Positions 9,662-18,757 of a stretch of DNA of 64,000 nucleotides are shown one piece after another. Source of the stretch: Paludisphaera mucosa (GTDB lineage: Bacteria; Planctomycetota; Planctomycetia; Isosphaerales; Isosphaeraceae); the NCBI RefSeq assembly GCF_029589435.1, contig NZ_JARRAG010000002.1:5084001-5148000 (forward strand), written 5' to 3'. Positions within the stretch are counted from its first letter, which is position 1. Every line of letters starts with the position of its first letter. The position numbers were made by a program, and so were the translations under genes. The notes beneath the pieces are model-generated. The model was not told the origin of the DNA. It saw only the letters and a program-made list of their open reading frames with translations, and searched no databases.

Positions 9662-11851
9662 TCAGCGCGCCGCCGTCGGCCGGCCCGGGCGCTCGACGAT
9701 CCCGACGTCGATGTACTGGCCGCCGCCGTTCTGACGGCAGTGGACGGCGAGCAGGTTCCGGCCCCCAGGCCGCAGCGCGGCGCGGGCCTCGTCGGAGATG
9801 GGGATCTCCTGATAGTCGGCGACGAAGCCGGGAAGGCGGGCGGCGAGGACGCCGTTGAGGTAGATCTCGGCGTCCTCGTCGTGGTGGACCGAGAGGGCGA
9901 GTCGCGACGGGTCGCCGGCCGGGAGGTCGAAGCCGCGGCGGAGCCAGAGTTCGCGCGACCGCCATTCGGTGCGGACGACCGCGCCTGGCGTGCCGCGGCT
10001 GCCGAAGCCGCCGGGGGCCTCGGCCCAGGCGGCGTCGTCGAAGCCCTCGCGCGTCCATTCGGCCGGCGGCCGCGCCTCGGTGCGACGCCAGGCGACGGGC
10101 TCCCGCCGGGACGTGGCGAGGACCTCGCGCGCGGGCGTCGCCGGGGTGAGGTCGGCGGACGCCGCGTCGATGCGGTGGATGAGCCCCCGATCCAGGCCGA
10201 CGACGTAGATCTCGCCCTCGGAATCCAGCCCGAACGAGACGACCCGGTCGGGCGCGCGGCCGATCTCGACGATCGAGGTCAAGGCCCGATCGCGCTGCTC
10301 GATCGCCCAGACTCGGCGAGTCTCGAAGTCGCCGAAGACGTACTTGCCGACCAGCGCCGGGTTCTTCGCCCCCCGGTAGACGTAGCCGCCCGTCACCGAG
10401 ACACCGAGCCGGTGGTGATAGGCGAAGACCGGCGCGACGTACCGCGCGTCGGGCCGGGCGTAGCGGTCGGAGAAGGGGTGGAAGGCTTCGTAGACGTTCC
10501 AGCCGTGGTTCTCGCCGGCCCGGACGATCGTCACCTCCTCGTACTGCCCTTCGCCGACGTCGCCGACCCAGAGGTCGCCGCTGGGCGGGTCGAAGCTGAA
10601 CCGCCAGGGTTCGCGGAAGCCGGACGCCCAGATCTCCGGTCGCGCGTCGGGCCGGCCGGCGAAGGGGTTGTCGGGCGGGACGGCGTACGCGCGGCCGCCC
10701 TCGGCGCGGTCGACGTCGATGCGGAGGAATTTGCCGAGGAGGGTGGAAAGGTCCTGGCCCCGGCCGTGAGGGTCGTTCTGGGGACCGTCGTCGCCCATCC
10801 CCAGGTACAGGAAGCCGTCCGGCCCGAAGGCCATGTACCCCCCGTCGTGGGTCTCGCCCGAGACGGGGATGTCGATCACGGGCCGGGACGGCTCGCCCGA
10901 ATCGCGGAGGCCGTCGAGGGCGGCCTTGCGCTCGATCACGCGGACGGTCAGCCGGCCCCCGTCGCGCGGGCTGTGCAGCTTGAGGAAGTAGCGGCGGTTG
11001 TGGACGAAGTCGGGGTGGAAGGCCACGCTCGTGAGGCCGGTCAGCTCGCCGGGGGTGGTCTCGGCGCCGACGTCGACGAACGGCGAGCGGCGACGGCCCT
11101 CGTCCTCCAAGAGCCAGAGCCGGCCCCGCTGCATCTCGATCACGACCGCCCCGCCGGGGAGGCCGGGCAGGGGGCCGAACCAGACGGGCCGCTGGAAGGG
11201 CCGGCTCGCGTCGCCCCACGGTCGGAAGGCGACCGGGACGGCCGCGCGGGGCACGTCGCGAGGGTCGACCGCCTCGCGCGGCGAGGCCGAGCGGGCCGGC
11301 GCCAGGGACGCGAGGAAGGCGAGCAAGTCGGCCGTCTCGCCGGGCGCGAGGCCCTCATGGAGCCCCGCCGGCATCAGGGAGACCCGGCTGGGGGCCTGCT
11401 CTTCGATGTCGGCGCGGGCCACGCGGACGGCCTGATCGGCGGCGACCGCGATCTCGACCGCGGCGTCGCCGGCCGGTCGAACTAGCCCCTGGAGGACCCG
11501 GCCCGACGTCAGGGCCACGACCGTCGAGACGTAGTCGGGGTGGATCTTCGCCGAGGGGTCGAGGATCGAATCCAGGATCTCCGACCGTTCCCCGCCCAGC
11601 CCGGCGAAGTCGGGGCCGAGGGCCGCGCCCTTGCCCGCGACCGGATGGCAGCCGGCGCAGCGCGTCCGCGCGACGTCCTCGAACAGCCGGCGGCCGCGGC
11701 CGGCGTCGCCCGTCGCCGCGAGCACGGCGCGACGATATTCGCCCGTCGCCGGAGCGTCCTGGGCCGATGCGTCCGACGAAGGCAGGGCCGCGATCAGGGT
11801 CGCCGCGGCGAGGCTCCGAGAGAGCCTCGTCGGTATCCCGAGGCCATTCAT
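9662..11851 (-). CDS. Cytochrome c / glucose-sorbosone dehydrogenase-like fusion protein
   Basis: Exported redox protein of 729 residues. After a signal peptide (about 1-31) comes a class I cytochrome c domain with heme motif CAGCH at 65-69 and a likely Met ligand further on. Residues about 215-560 form a GSDH/PQQ-type six-bladed propeller with the typical GGYMAFGPDGFLYLGMGDDG stretch and a FREPWRFSFD motif. Residues about 590-729 look like a galactose-binding jelly roll (EIYLNGVLAA). The family oxidises sugars and passes electrons to its own heme; the substrate here is unknown. The start at 11851 is set by a signal peptide and AGGA upstream; the frame is open further upstream but that stretch is unlike protein. 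It faces the DUF1080 gene across a strong hairpin. Confidence 0.85.
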   Translation of the reverse strand: MNGLGIPTRLSRSLAAATLIAALPSSDASAQDAPATGEYRRAVLAATGDAGRGRRLFEDVARTRCAGCHPVAGKGAALGPDFAGLGGERSEILDSILDPSAKIHPDYVSTVVALTSGRVLQGLVRPAGDAAVEIAVAADQAVRVARADIEEQAPSRVSLMPAGLHEGLAPGETADLLAFLASLAPARSASPREAVDPRDVPRAAVPVAFRPWGDASRPFQRPVWFGPLPGLPGGAVVIEMQRGRLWLLEDEGRRRSPFVDVGAETTPGELTGLTSVAFHPDFVHNRRYFLKLHSPRDGGRLTVRVIERKAALDGLRDSGEPSRPVIDIPVSGETHDGGYMAFGPDGFLYLGMGDDGPQNDPHGRGQDLSTLLGKFLRIDVDRAEGGRAYAVPPDNPFAGRPDARPEIWASGFREPWRFSFDPPSGDLWVGDVGEGQYEEVTIVRAGENHGWNVYEAFHPFSDRYARPDARYVAPVFAYHHRLGVSVTGGYVYRGAKNPALVGKYVFGDFETRRVWAIEQRDRALTSIVEIGRAPDRVVSFGLDSEGEIYVVGLDRGLIHRIDAASADLTPATPAREVLATSRREPVAWRRTEARPPAEWTREGFDDAAWAEAPGGFGSRGTPGAVVRTEWRSRELWLRRGFDLPAGDPSRLALSVHHDEDAEIYLNGVLAARLPGFVADYQEIPISDEARAALRPGGRNLLAVHCRQNGGGQYIDVGIVERPGRPTAAR

Positions 11852-12192
11852 AAGCGTCCTGGGCTCTTTCCGCGGTTGCGGGGCTTCGAGGTTCGGCGAG
11901 GCCCCGAAGAACATCCTCGGTCGTGGGGCCGCTCCCCGGAGCGGTTTGGCAAATCCCGGGTCCGAGGCGCAGGCGGAGCGCCGAGGTCTCCGGAAGGCGT
12001 TCGGATCGGCGAACCGGCCGCGTCGACCTGTGAAGTTCCCATCATCGGGACCTCGGCGGACGGCGTGCACGACCGCCGCATCCGAGCGGGCGTCCTTCCA
12101 TTAAAACACGGCCATTCGATGGAAGCGACCCGTCAAGGCTGGGGCCCGCCGAAAACCAGACGCCCGTCGCGCATCCGGGCGATCCCGGGGCG
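11852..12192. other. Intergenic region upstream of the cytochrome/dehydrogenase gene
   Basis: 341 bp between the minus-strand Uma2 gene and the start of the cytochrome/dehydrogenase gene. It is open in the dehydrogenase frame for 73 codons, but the translation is basic and has no family resemblance. A short AT-rich patch (ATTAAAAC near 12100) is the only promoter-like composition. No gene is supported here. Confidence 0.4.
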
Positions 12193-12825
12193 TCAATCGA
12201 AGAGGACGCCCTTCAGGTCGAGGGTGAAGCCGGGCAGGACGTCCTCGCCGGGGAGCGTCGTCGGTTTCGTCAGCGTCTCGACGTCGCGGCCGGGGCGGTG
12301 GATCTCGACCGTCTGCGTCTCCGGGTCGATCAGCCAGCCGAGCCGCACGCCGTGGGCGAGGTACTCGGCCATCTTGACGCGCATGTCCTTGATCGCGTCG
12401 CTGGGCGAGCGCAGTTCGACGGCGAAGTCGGGGACGACGTGGGCGAACCGCCGGCGGTCCTCCGCCGGGACGCGATCCCAGCGTTCGCGTGCGATCCAGG
12501 AGACGTCCGGTGCGCGGATCGCGCCGTCGGGGAGGGTGAAACCCGTCGACGAATCGAAGACCTTGCCGAGTCGGGACGCCTTGTTCCAGATCCCGAGTTG
12601 GATGGTCAGCTCGGCGTTGCGGCCGCCGCCGTCGGACGATGCGGGCGTCATGGCGATCAGTCCTCCGTCGGCGGCCCGTTCGAGCCGGAGGTCGCGATTG
12701 GCCGCGCAAAGCGTCGCGAAGTCGTCGGCGTCGACCACGAGCCGGACGGAGCGCGGGAGCGCCAGGGTCGTCGGGGCCTCGCCCGCGGCCCTGGAAGCAT
12801 CCTGTTCGAGGGTGATGGTTCCCAT
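12193..12825 (-). CDS. Uma2-family (DUF820) PD-(D/E)XK nuclease-like protein
   Basis: Cytoplasmic 210-residue protein of the Uma2/DUF820 family, a restriction-endonuclease fold common in cyanobacteria and planctomycetes with no settled role. The putative active site is complete: D107 (RAPDVSW), E137 (DFAVELRSPSD) and K151 (MRVKMAEYL). The core ends with the usual LGWLIDPETQ strand. The start at 12825 is fixed by GGAGG 7 nt upstream; an in-frame ATG 45 bp earlier lacks this. It lies 78 bp downstream of the DUF1501 gene on the same strand. A second Uma2 gene is at 25722-26336. Confidence 0.9.
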   Translation of the reverse strand: MGTITLEQDASRAAGEAPTTLALPRSVRLVVDADDFATLCAANRDLRLERAADGGLIAMTPASSDGGGRNAELTIQLGIWNKASRLGKVFDSSTGFTLPDGAIRAPDVSWIARERWDRVPAEDRRRFAHVVPDFAVELRSPSDAIKDMRVKMAEYLAHGVRLGWLIDPETQTVEIHRPGRDVETLTKPTTLPGEDVLPGFTLDLKGVLFD

Positions 12826-12903
12826 GGCTGAGCCTCCGTTCCGGCGTCCGGCCTCGGCGTTCTTTCGCATCGTAAGCCTCGGCCGCCGGGCGTCAAGCCT
12901 CGC

Positions 12904-14391
12904 TCACGCCAGGATGGCCTGGACCGGGTTCTGGTCGAGGACGCCGGTCAGGCGCATGTCGAGGCCCTGGGACTTGAAGCTGAGGCGGCGGTGGTCGATG
13001 CCCATGCAGTGGAGGATCGTGGCGTTCATGTCGTGGATGTGGACCGGGTCCTGCACCACGTTGTAGCTGAAGTCGTCGGTCTCGCCGTGGACGACCCCCT
13101 TCTTGATCCCGCCGCCGGCGAACCAGACGGGGAAACACTTGGGGTGATGGTCGCGGCCGTAGTTCTCGCGCGAGAGCGGGCCCTGGCAGTAGATCGTGCG
13201 GCCGAACTCGCCGCCCCAGATCACCAGGGTGTCGTCGAGCAGCCCGCGCTGCTTCAGGTCGGTGATGAGCGCGTAGGTCGCCTGGTCGACGTCCTTGCAC
13301 TGGGCGGGGAGGTCGCCGGCGAGGTTGCCGTGCTGGTCCCAGCCGCGGTGGAAGATCTGCACGAACCGGACGTCGCGCTCGGCCAGGCGGCGGGCGAGCA
13401 GGGCGCTGCGGGCGAAGGTCCCGGGCTTGTGGACGTCGGGGCCGTACATGTCGAGGATGTTCTTGGGCTCGTTGCTGATGTCGGCCAGTTCGGGGACGCT
13501 GGTCTGCATGCGGAAGGCCATCTCGTACTGGGCGATCCGCGCCTGGGTCTCGGGATCGGCGAACGAGTCGTATTCCTTCTGGTTCAGCCGGTTGATCGCG
13601 TCGAGCGTGCGGCGGCGGACCGAGCGGTCGACGCCCGAAGGGTTCGACAGGAAGAGCACCGGGTCGCCCACCGACCGCAGGGCCACCCCCTGGTGCTTGC
13701 TGGGCAGGAACCCCGCGCTCCAGAGGCGGGTGTAGATCGCCTGGGCCGACGTCTTGCTCGACCACGACGGCGTCATCACGACGAACGCCGGCAGGTCCTG
13801 GTTCATCGCCCCCAGGCCGTAGCTGAGCCACGAGCCCAGGCTGGCGCGGCCGGGGATCTGGTTGCCGGTGCAGATGTAGGTGACGGCCGGGTCGTGGTTG
13901 ATCGCCTCGGTCCACGTGGTCTTGACCAGGGCGATCTCGTCGACGATCTTCGCCGTCCAGGGGAGCAGCTCGCTGATCCACATCCCCGACTTGCCGTGCT
14001 GCGCGAACTTGTACCGCGACGGCGCGACGGGGAAGCGGGACTGGCCGCTGGTCATCGTGGTCAGGCGCTGGCCCTTGCGGATCGAGTCGGGCAGGTCCTT
14101 GTCGAACTGCTCGTCCATCTTCGGCTTGTAGTCGAAGAGGTCGATCTGCGACGGGCCGCCGTTCATGTGCAGGTAGATCGCCCGCTTGGCCTTGGGGGCG
14201 AAGTGGGGCAGGCCGGGGAGGCCGCCCGCGCCGTTGGGCAGGGCCGGGGAGGCCGGGTCGGCCCCGGGGAAGGCGATCCCCTCGCGGGCGAGGAGGTCGG
14301 CCAGGGCGACCGTGCCGAGGCTCATCGCCCCGGCGCGGCCGAAGAAGCTCCGGCGGGTCTCGACCTGGGCGTTCTCGCGGATCGGGTCCAT
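12904..14391 (-). CDS. DUF1501 Tat-exported protein, module 1
   Basis: 495-residue DUF1501 protein, a family related to sulfatases and alkaline phosphatases but of unproven activity. The N-terminus carries a twin-arginine signal ([14 protein letters not shown], about 13-26), so it should be exported folded. Family motifs include [13 protein letters not shown], the central [16 protein letters not shown] and [12 protein letters not shown] near the C-terminus. AGGAG lies upstream of the ATG. The gene starts 33 bp after the stop codon of the DUF1549/DUF1553 cytochrome and is surely co-transcribed. This pair order is typical of planctomycetes and suggests a joint extracytoplasmic function. Confidence 0.93.
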   Translation of the reverse strand: MDPIRENAQVETRRSFFGRAGAMSLGTVALADLLAREGIAFPGADPASPALPNGAGGLPGLPHFAPKAKRAIYLHMNGGPSQIDLFDYKPKMDEQFDKDLPDSIRKGQRLTTMTSGQSRFPVAPSRYKFAQHGKSGMWISELLPWTAKIVDEIALVKTTWTEAINHDPAVTYICTGNQIPGRASLGSWLSYGLGAMNQDLPAFVVMTPSWSSKTSAQAIYTRLWSAGFLPSKHQGVALRSVGDPVLFLSNPSGVDRSVRRRTLDAINRLNQKEYDSFADPETQARIAQYEMAFRMQTSVPELADISNEPKNILDMYGPDVHKPGTFARSALLARRLAERDVRFVQIFHRGWDQHGNLAGDLPAQCKDVDQATYALITDLKQRGLLDDTLVIWGGEFGRTIYCQGPLSRENYGRDHHPKCFPVWFAGGGIKKGVVHGETDDFSYNVVQDPVHIHDMNATILHCMGIDHRRLSFKSQGLDMRLTGVLDQNPVQAILA

Positions 14392-14424
14392 GGGAGGGCT
14401 CCTGGGCGGTGCGAGTCGGGCGGG

Positions 14425-17400
14425 TCAGCCCCGGGTGACGACTTCATCGAGGTTCAGGATGATGTTGGCGATCATGGTCCAGGCGGCCAGCTCGCGGGCC
14501 TCGAGCGCCGGGTCGGGCTTGGTCGCGCCGGCCTCGATCAGGGCCTTGGCCTCGTCGGGCTTGCCGGCGTAGTGGGCCGAGAAGTCCTTGAGCGCGGCGG
14601 TCAGCTCGGCGAGGTCGGCGGCGTCGGGCGTGCGGGCGGCGGCCAGGCGGAACATGTGGGCCAGGCGTTCCTCGGTCGTCGCGCCCGACTCGCGGAGGGC
14701 CCGCTCGGCCAGGCCCCGCGAGGCCTCGACGTACTGGGGCTCGTTGAGCAGGAGCAGGGCCTGGAGCGGCGTGTTGGTCCGCTCGCGGCGCACCCGGCAC
14801 GACTCGCGCGAGGGGGCGTCGAGCGTGGCCATCTGGGGCGGCGGCGCGGTCCGCTTCCAGAAGGTGTAGAGGCTGCGGCGGTGGACCTTGTCGACCCCCT
14901 CGTCGGCCTTGAAGACGCCCGTGTCGCTGCCGACGTAGGCGACGGCCTCCCACAGCCCGCCGGGCTGGGGCGGCTTGACGCTCGGCCCGCCCATCGTCTC
15001 GACGAGCACGCCGGCGGCGAAGAAGGCCTGATCGCGGAGCGTCTCGGCGTCGAGCCGGAACCGCGGCCCGCGCGCCAGCAGGCGGTTGCCCGGGTCCTTC
15101 GCGAGGCCCTCGGGCGTGGCCTTCGCGGTCTGGCGGTACGCGGCCGTCGTCACCAGCCGCTTCATCATCCGCTTGACGTCCCAGCCCTCCTCGCGGAAGG
15201 TCACGGCCAGCCAGTCGAGCAGCTCGGGATGGCTCGGGGGCTCGCCCTGGGCGCCGAAGTCCTCGGACGTCTTGACCAGGCCGGTCCCGAAGAGCTGCTG
15301 CCAGAAGCGGTTGACCGCCACCCGGGCCGTCAGCGGGTGCTCGGGCGCGACCAGCCACCGGGCCAGGCCCAGGCGGTCGGCGGGGGCGTCGGAGGGGAGG
15401 GGGGGCAGGAACGCGGGGACGACCCGCCCGACCTGGTCCTTGGGCTGGTCGTACTCGCCGCGGTTCAGGACGAACGCCGGCTTGGGGTCGCCCTTCCGCT
15501 CGCGGAAGATCAGCGTCGTCGAGATCTTCTCCTCGAGCTTGTTGCGCTCGGCCTCGACCCGGGCGATCTCGTCGCGGATCGGCTGGACGGCCTTCTTCGC
15601 GTCGATCCACCCGTCGGCCAGGAAGCGGTCGACGAGCAGCTTGCGCTCGGCCTCCGTCCGCTCGCCCCGGGGCTTCTTGACGATCGCCTTGAGCGGGTCG
15701 GGCAGGCCCGCGCCGTCGTCGACGAGCCGGGCGCGGATCCAGGCGGTGAGGTTCTCGTACGACTGGCCTTCCTGGGGCGTCCAGGTGCGCAGGCCGGCCT
15801 CGTCGAAGTAGGCGACGCCGTCGAACAGGGTGAACGCCCAGCCCTCGATCAGGGTGCCGGGGGCGAGGTCGAGCTTCGCCGCGGGGACCTCCAGCCGGAC
15901 CCACGCGCCGTCGGCGGGGAGGTCGCCGATGCGGAGGCGCTCGACGCTCCCGTCCTTGCCCCAGTCGATCAGGTTCTCGCCCCAGACGGCCCGCCGCGAC
16001 CACGCGCCGCCGGTCTTCCACTGGAGCATGACCTCGCGGGGAGGGTTCCGGGGGTCGAGGTAGACGTGGGTGAACAGCGAGTCGCCCTTGCCCACCTTCA
16101 GCTTGGGCCCGTTCGCCTCGACGATCTTCTGCGTCAGGCCCTTGGCCTCGATCCGCAGCGCGGCGCGGCCGGTCTTGACGGGGTGGTCGGGGGCCGCGAC
16201 GAACTCGCCCGTGCCCGACGCCGCGGCGCCCGCCGGCGGCTCGTCGTCGATCCAGGTGTAGTCGTCGCGACGGACGACCTCGGAGAGCCCGGCGTCGACC
16301 TTCACGTCGTAGGACGCGGCGAACCGGGCGGCCTCGGACGCGACCTTGGCCTTCAGCTCGGCGAGCTTGGCGTCGTTCCGCGCGATCTTCTCGGCCTGCT
16401 CGCGCGTCGGCGTCTTCAGGATCGGCTCCCAGCGCGACTTGTTGCCGTCCATCGCCGGGCCGTCGATGTTGTTGAAGAAGGCGAAGAACTGGTAGTACTC
16501 TTTCTGGGTGATCGGGTCGTACTTGTGATCGTGGCAGCGGGCGCAGCCGACGGTCAGGCCGAGGAAGACGGAGCCGTTGGTGTCGACCTGGTCGGCCACG
16601 TTGCGGGTGTAGACTTCCTGCTCGATCGACCCCCCCTCGGACGTCGAGACGTGGCAGCGGTTGAAGCCGGTGGCGACGAGCTGGTCGGGCGTCGGGTCGG
16701 GGAGCAGGTCGCCGGCGAGCTGCTCGATGATGAAGCGGTCGAACGGCTTGTCCTCGTTGAACGCCTTCACGACCCAGTCGCGGTACGCCCACATCTCGCG
16801 GAAGTTGTCCAGGTGCAGGCCGTGGGTGTCGCCGTAGCGGGCGGCGTCGAGCCAGTAGCGGGCCATGTGCTCGCCGTAGCGGGGCGAGTCGAGCAGGCGG
16901 TCGACGGCCTTCTCATAGGCGGGGTCGAGCCCGACGGCGGCGACCGCGGCCAGGAAAGCGTCGACCTCGGCGATCGTCGGCGGCAGGCCGGTCAGGTCGA
17001 GCGTGGCGCGTCGCAGGAGGGTCGTCGGGTCGGCGGCGGCGGAAGGCTTCAGGCCCTCGGCCTCGATCCGGGCCAGCAGGAACGCGTCGATCGGGCCCCG
17101 CGCCCAGGCGGCGTCGGCCGTCTTGGGGGCCTCGGGCTTGGCGACCGGGGTGAAGGCCCAGTGGCCGCTCCACGACGCCCCCTCGGCGACCCAGCGCTTG
17201 AGGACGTCCGCCTGCTCGGGGGTCAGCGACTTGCCCGACTTCTTGGGCGGCATGACCATCTCGGCGTCGTCGGTCTCGATCCGGAAGACCAGGCTGCTGT
17301 CCTCGACGTTCCCCGGCACGATCGCGGCGTCGCCCGACTTGAGCTTCGCCAACGCGCCCTCGTGGGTGTCGAGCCGGAGGCCCGCCTTGCGCTCCTTCTC

Positions 17401-17568
17401 GTCGAAGCCGTGGCAGGCGAAGCAGGCGTCCGAGAGGATCGGCCGGACCTCGCGTGCGAAATCGACCTTCGCCTTCGTCGGCGAGGGCTCTCCCGCCCGG
17501 GAGATCGCCGGGCCGAGCGTCGCCGCGATCAGGACGGCCGCCGCGAGGGGTCGGAAACCAGGAGGCAT
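14425..17568 (-). CDS. Planctomycete cytochrome with DUF1549 and DUF1553, module 1
   Basis: Exported 1047-residue protein. After a signal peptide (about 1-25) comes a PSCyt1 cytochrome domain with heme motif CFACH at 49-53. DUF1549 follows at about 160-370 with a second heme-type motif CARCH at 342-346. Residues about 425-590 form an inserted beta-sandwich resembling carbohydrate-binding or LamG-type domains. DUF1553 covers about 710-990 (motif FGTGLVKTSEDFGAQGEPPSHPE region). The C-terminus ends in NLDEVVTRG, the common DUF1553 ending. Two hemes imply electron transfer, but no substrate is known for these proteins. It is the first gene of a two-gene operon with the DUF1501 gene. Module 2 lacks the inserted domain. 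Confidence 0.93.
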   Translation of the reverse strand: MPPGFRPLAAAVLIAATLGPAISRAGEPSPTKAKVDFAREVRPILSDACFACHGFDEKERKAGLRLDTHEGALAKLKSGDAAIVPGNVEDSSLVFRIETDDAEMVMPPKKSGKSLTPEQADVLKRWVAEGASWSGHWAFTPVAKPEAPKTADAAWARGPIDAFLLARIEAEGLKPSAAADPTTLLRRATLDLTGLPPTIAEVDAFLAAVAAVGLDPAYEKAVDRLLDSPRYGEHMARYWLDAARYGDTHGLHLDNFREMWAYRDWVVKAFNEDKPFDRFIIEQLAGDLLPDPTPDQLVATGFNRCHVSTSEGGSIEQEVYTRNVADQVDTNGSVFLGLTVGCARCHDHKYDPITQKEYYQFFAFFNNIDGPAMDGNKSRWEPILKTPTREQAEKIARNDAKLAELKAKVASEAARFAASYDVKVDAGLSEVVRRDDYTWIDDEPPAGAAASGTGEFVAAPDHPVKTGRAALRIEAKGLTQKIVEANGPKLKVGKGDSLFTHVYLDPRNPPREVMLQWKTGGAWSRRAVWGENLIDWGKDGSVERLRIGDLPADGAWVRLEVPAAKLDLAPGTLIEGWAFTLFDGVAYFDEAGLRTWTPQEGQSYENLTAWIRARLVDDGAGLPDPLKAIVKKPRGERTEAERKLLVDRFLADGWIDAKKAVQPIRDEIARVEAERNKLEEKISTTLIFRERKGDPKPAFVLNRGEYDQPKDQVGRVVPAFLPPLPSDAPADRLGLARWLVAPEHPLTARVAVNRFWQQLFGTGLVKTSEDFGAQGEPPSHPELLDWLAVTFREEGWDVKRMMKRLVTTAAYRQTAKATPEGLAKDPGNRLLARGPRFRLDAETLRDQAFFAAGVLVETMGGPSVKPPQPGGLWEAVAYVGSDTGVFKADEGVDKVHRRSLYTFWKRTAPPPQMATLDAPSRESCRVRRERTNTPLQALLLLNEPQYVEASRGLAERALRESGATTEERLAHMFRLAAARTPDAADLAELTAALKDFSAHYAGKPDEAKALIEAGATKPDPALEARELAAWTMIANIILNLDEVVTRG

Positions 17569-17634
17569 GGGGGGGTCTCCCGAAGGGGCGGGAATCGAGC
17601 TTCGGCGGGGTGTGCGGTGTTGAACAGCCCTTTA

Positions 17635-17643
17635 ACTTTACCA
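17635..17643 (-). promoter_or_regulatory. Candidate extended -10 element upstream of module 1
   Basis: On the minus strand TGG followed by TAAAGT lies 67 bp before the cytochrome start codon, in a locally AT-rich patch. No good -35 hexamer is seen at the right distance, so this is a weak candidate. Confidence 0.3.
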
Positions 17644-17810
17644 GCGCCGTCGAGTCCCCGGGAAGTCGTCACCGTCGAGAGCGACCGGTCTCGACGTCGC
17701 ATCCTCCGCGATCGGACCCCAGGGCGGGCCTTCCCGGACGGCGTCATCCTGAGAGGCTCCGCAGGCGATGCGACGAGGCCCGACGCCGTCGGCTCGACCG
17801 GCGGCGTGGG

Positions 17811-17850
17811 CCACGGGTTTCGCGGGGCGGTCCCCCGGCGGGGGCCGTGG
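17811..17850 (-). terminator. Hairpin directly after the PEP-CTERM gene
   Basis: CCACGG (17811-17816) pairs with CCGTGG (17845-17850), enclosing an inner CCCCC-GGC-GGGGG hairpin (17832-17844). It abuts the stop codon of the minus-strand PEP-CTERM gene. Confidence 0.45.
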
Positions 17851-18396
17851 TCAGCCGGCGCGTCGCCGCCGGATGCGGCGGGCGGCGAGGAGGGCCGCCG
17901 AGGCGCCGACGGCGGCGAGCACGACGGACGAAGGCTCGGGGACGCTGCCGTGCGACGCGACGACCGAGCCCGAGGCCACGGTCCGGGACCCCGCGTCGGC
18001 CTGCCATTCGTAAGAACCCGTATAGATGTTCGTCGCCCCGGTCGCCGCCAGCCCGCTCAGGAAGACGAGCTGCAGCTCTCTCGTCGGGCCGAGGTCGATC
18101 CGGAAGTTGTAGGGGAGCTGGTCGGTGTAGGTGAACGTGGCGTCCGCCAGCGTGTACGTGGCCGACGCGTAGGTGAAGCCATCGACCGTCGCGGCCGACG
18201 CCGTGATATCCGCCGCGAGCATGGTGTGGAGGTCGTCGCTGAGCGTGAACGACCCCGTCAGCGTCCCCGCCGGCAGCCCGCCGCCGGCGACGAGGTCGAC
18301 GTCGGTCAGGGTGAACACGACGCCCGCCGACGACGGGGCCGCGAACGCGGCGCAGGCCAGGCATGCCAGGGCGGTCGCCCGAATTCCTATCCTCAT
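17851..18396 (-). CDS. PEP-CTERM sorting domain protein
   Basis: Secreted 181-residue protein of unknown function. A signal peptide occupies about 1-24 (MRIGIRATALACLACAAFAA). The body is a threonine- and valine-rich beta-type region with repeated tyrosine and aspartate. The C-terminus has the PEP-CTERM tripartite signal: VPEPSS, a hydrophobic helix and an arginine cluster RRIRRRR. In species with exosortase such proteins are processed and displayed or secreted along with exopolysaccharide. The start at 18396 has AAGGGG upstream and gives a clean signal peptide. It stands alone between module 1 and module 2 and is transcribed away from module 2. Confidence 0.85.
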   Translation of the reverse strand: MRIGIRATALACLACAAFAAPSSAGVVFTLTDVDLVAGGGLPAGTLTGSFTLSDDLHTMLAADITASAATVDGFTYASATYTLADATFTYTDQLPYNFRIDLGPTRELQLVFLSGLAATGATNIYTGSYEWQADAGSRTVASGSVVASHGSVPEPSSVVLAAVGASAALLAARRIRRRRAG

Positions 18397-18603
18397 GATG
18401 TCACCCCTTCGTGATCCCAGACCGATCGAGTCGTCGGACGGGAGCCGCGCCCGCATCACCGACGAGTCGCACGACGTTCTTTACGCCCCGACCGACGCGA
18501 GGGGCCCCGGCCGGTGTACGGAATCGCCGTCGCGTCGCGTATCGTCGACGCGTCCGCCCAGCGTGAGGCGTCGCGAGGACGTCGGCCCGCCCGACGCCGG
18601 GGC

Positions 18604-18633
18604 TTGAACGCCGGCGGCGGGTCGTGCCACAAT
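18604..18633 (+). promoter_or_regulatory. Sigma70-like promoter for module 2
   Basis: TTGAAC at 18604-18609, an 18-bp spacer, then CACAAT at 18628-18633, with an extended -10 TGC just before it. It lies 124 bp upstream of the module 2 cytochrome start and is the best primary-sigma promoter match on the plus strand in this region. The remaining 18397-18757 sequence has no gene. Confidence 0.55.
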
Positions 18634-18757
18634 GGGCGAGGCCGCAGGCCCTTGCCGGGCGATCTCGACCTGCCGCACCCGCCTCGCCCCTGGTCGTCGG
18701 CCCTCCTTCCAAGATCCCTCGATGAAGAATCCGGCCTGAGACGGGAGTCGCATTCCG

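Noticed and set aside
12991-18414. A very long open plus-strand frame (about 1800 codons) across the module 1 genes
   Set aside because: It is antisense to the cytochrome and DUF1501 genes, has low-complexity Val/Gly/Arg/Leu composition and no domain. GC-rich codon use leaves the opposite frame without stop codons.
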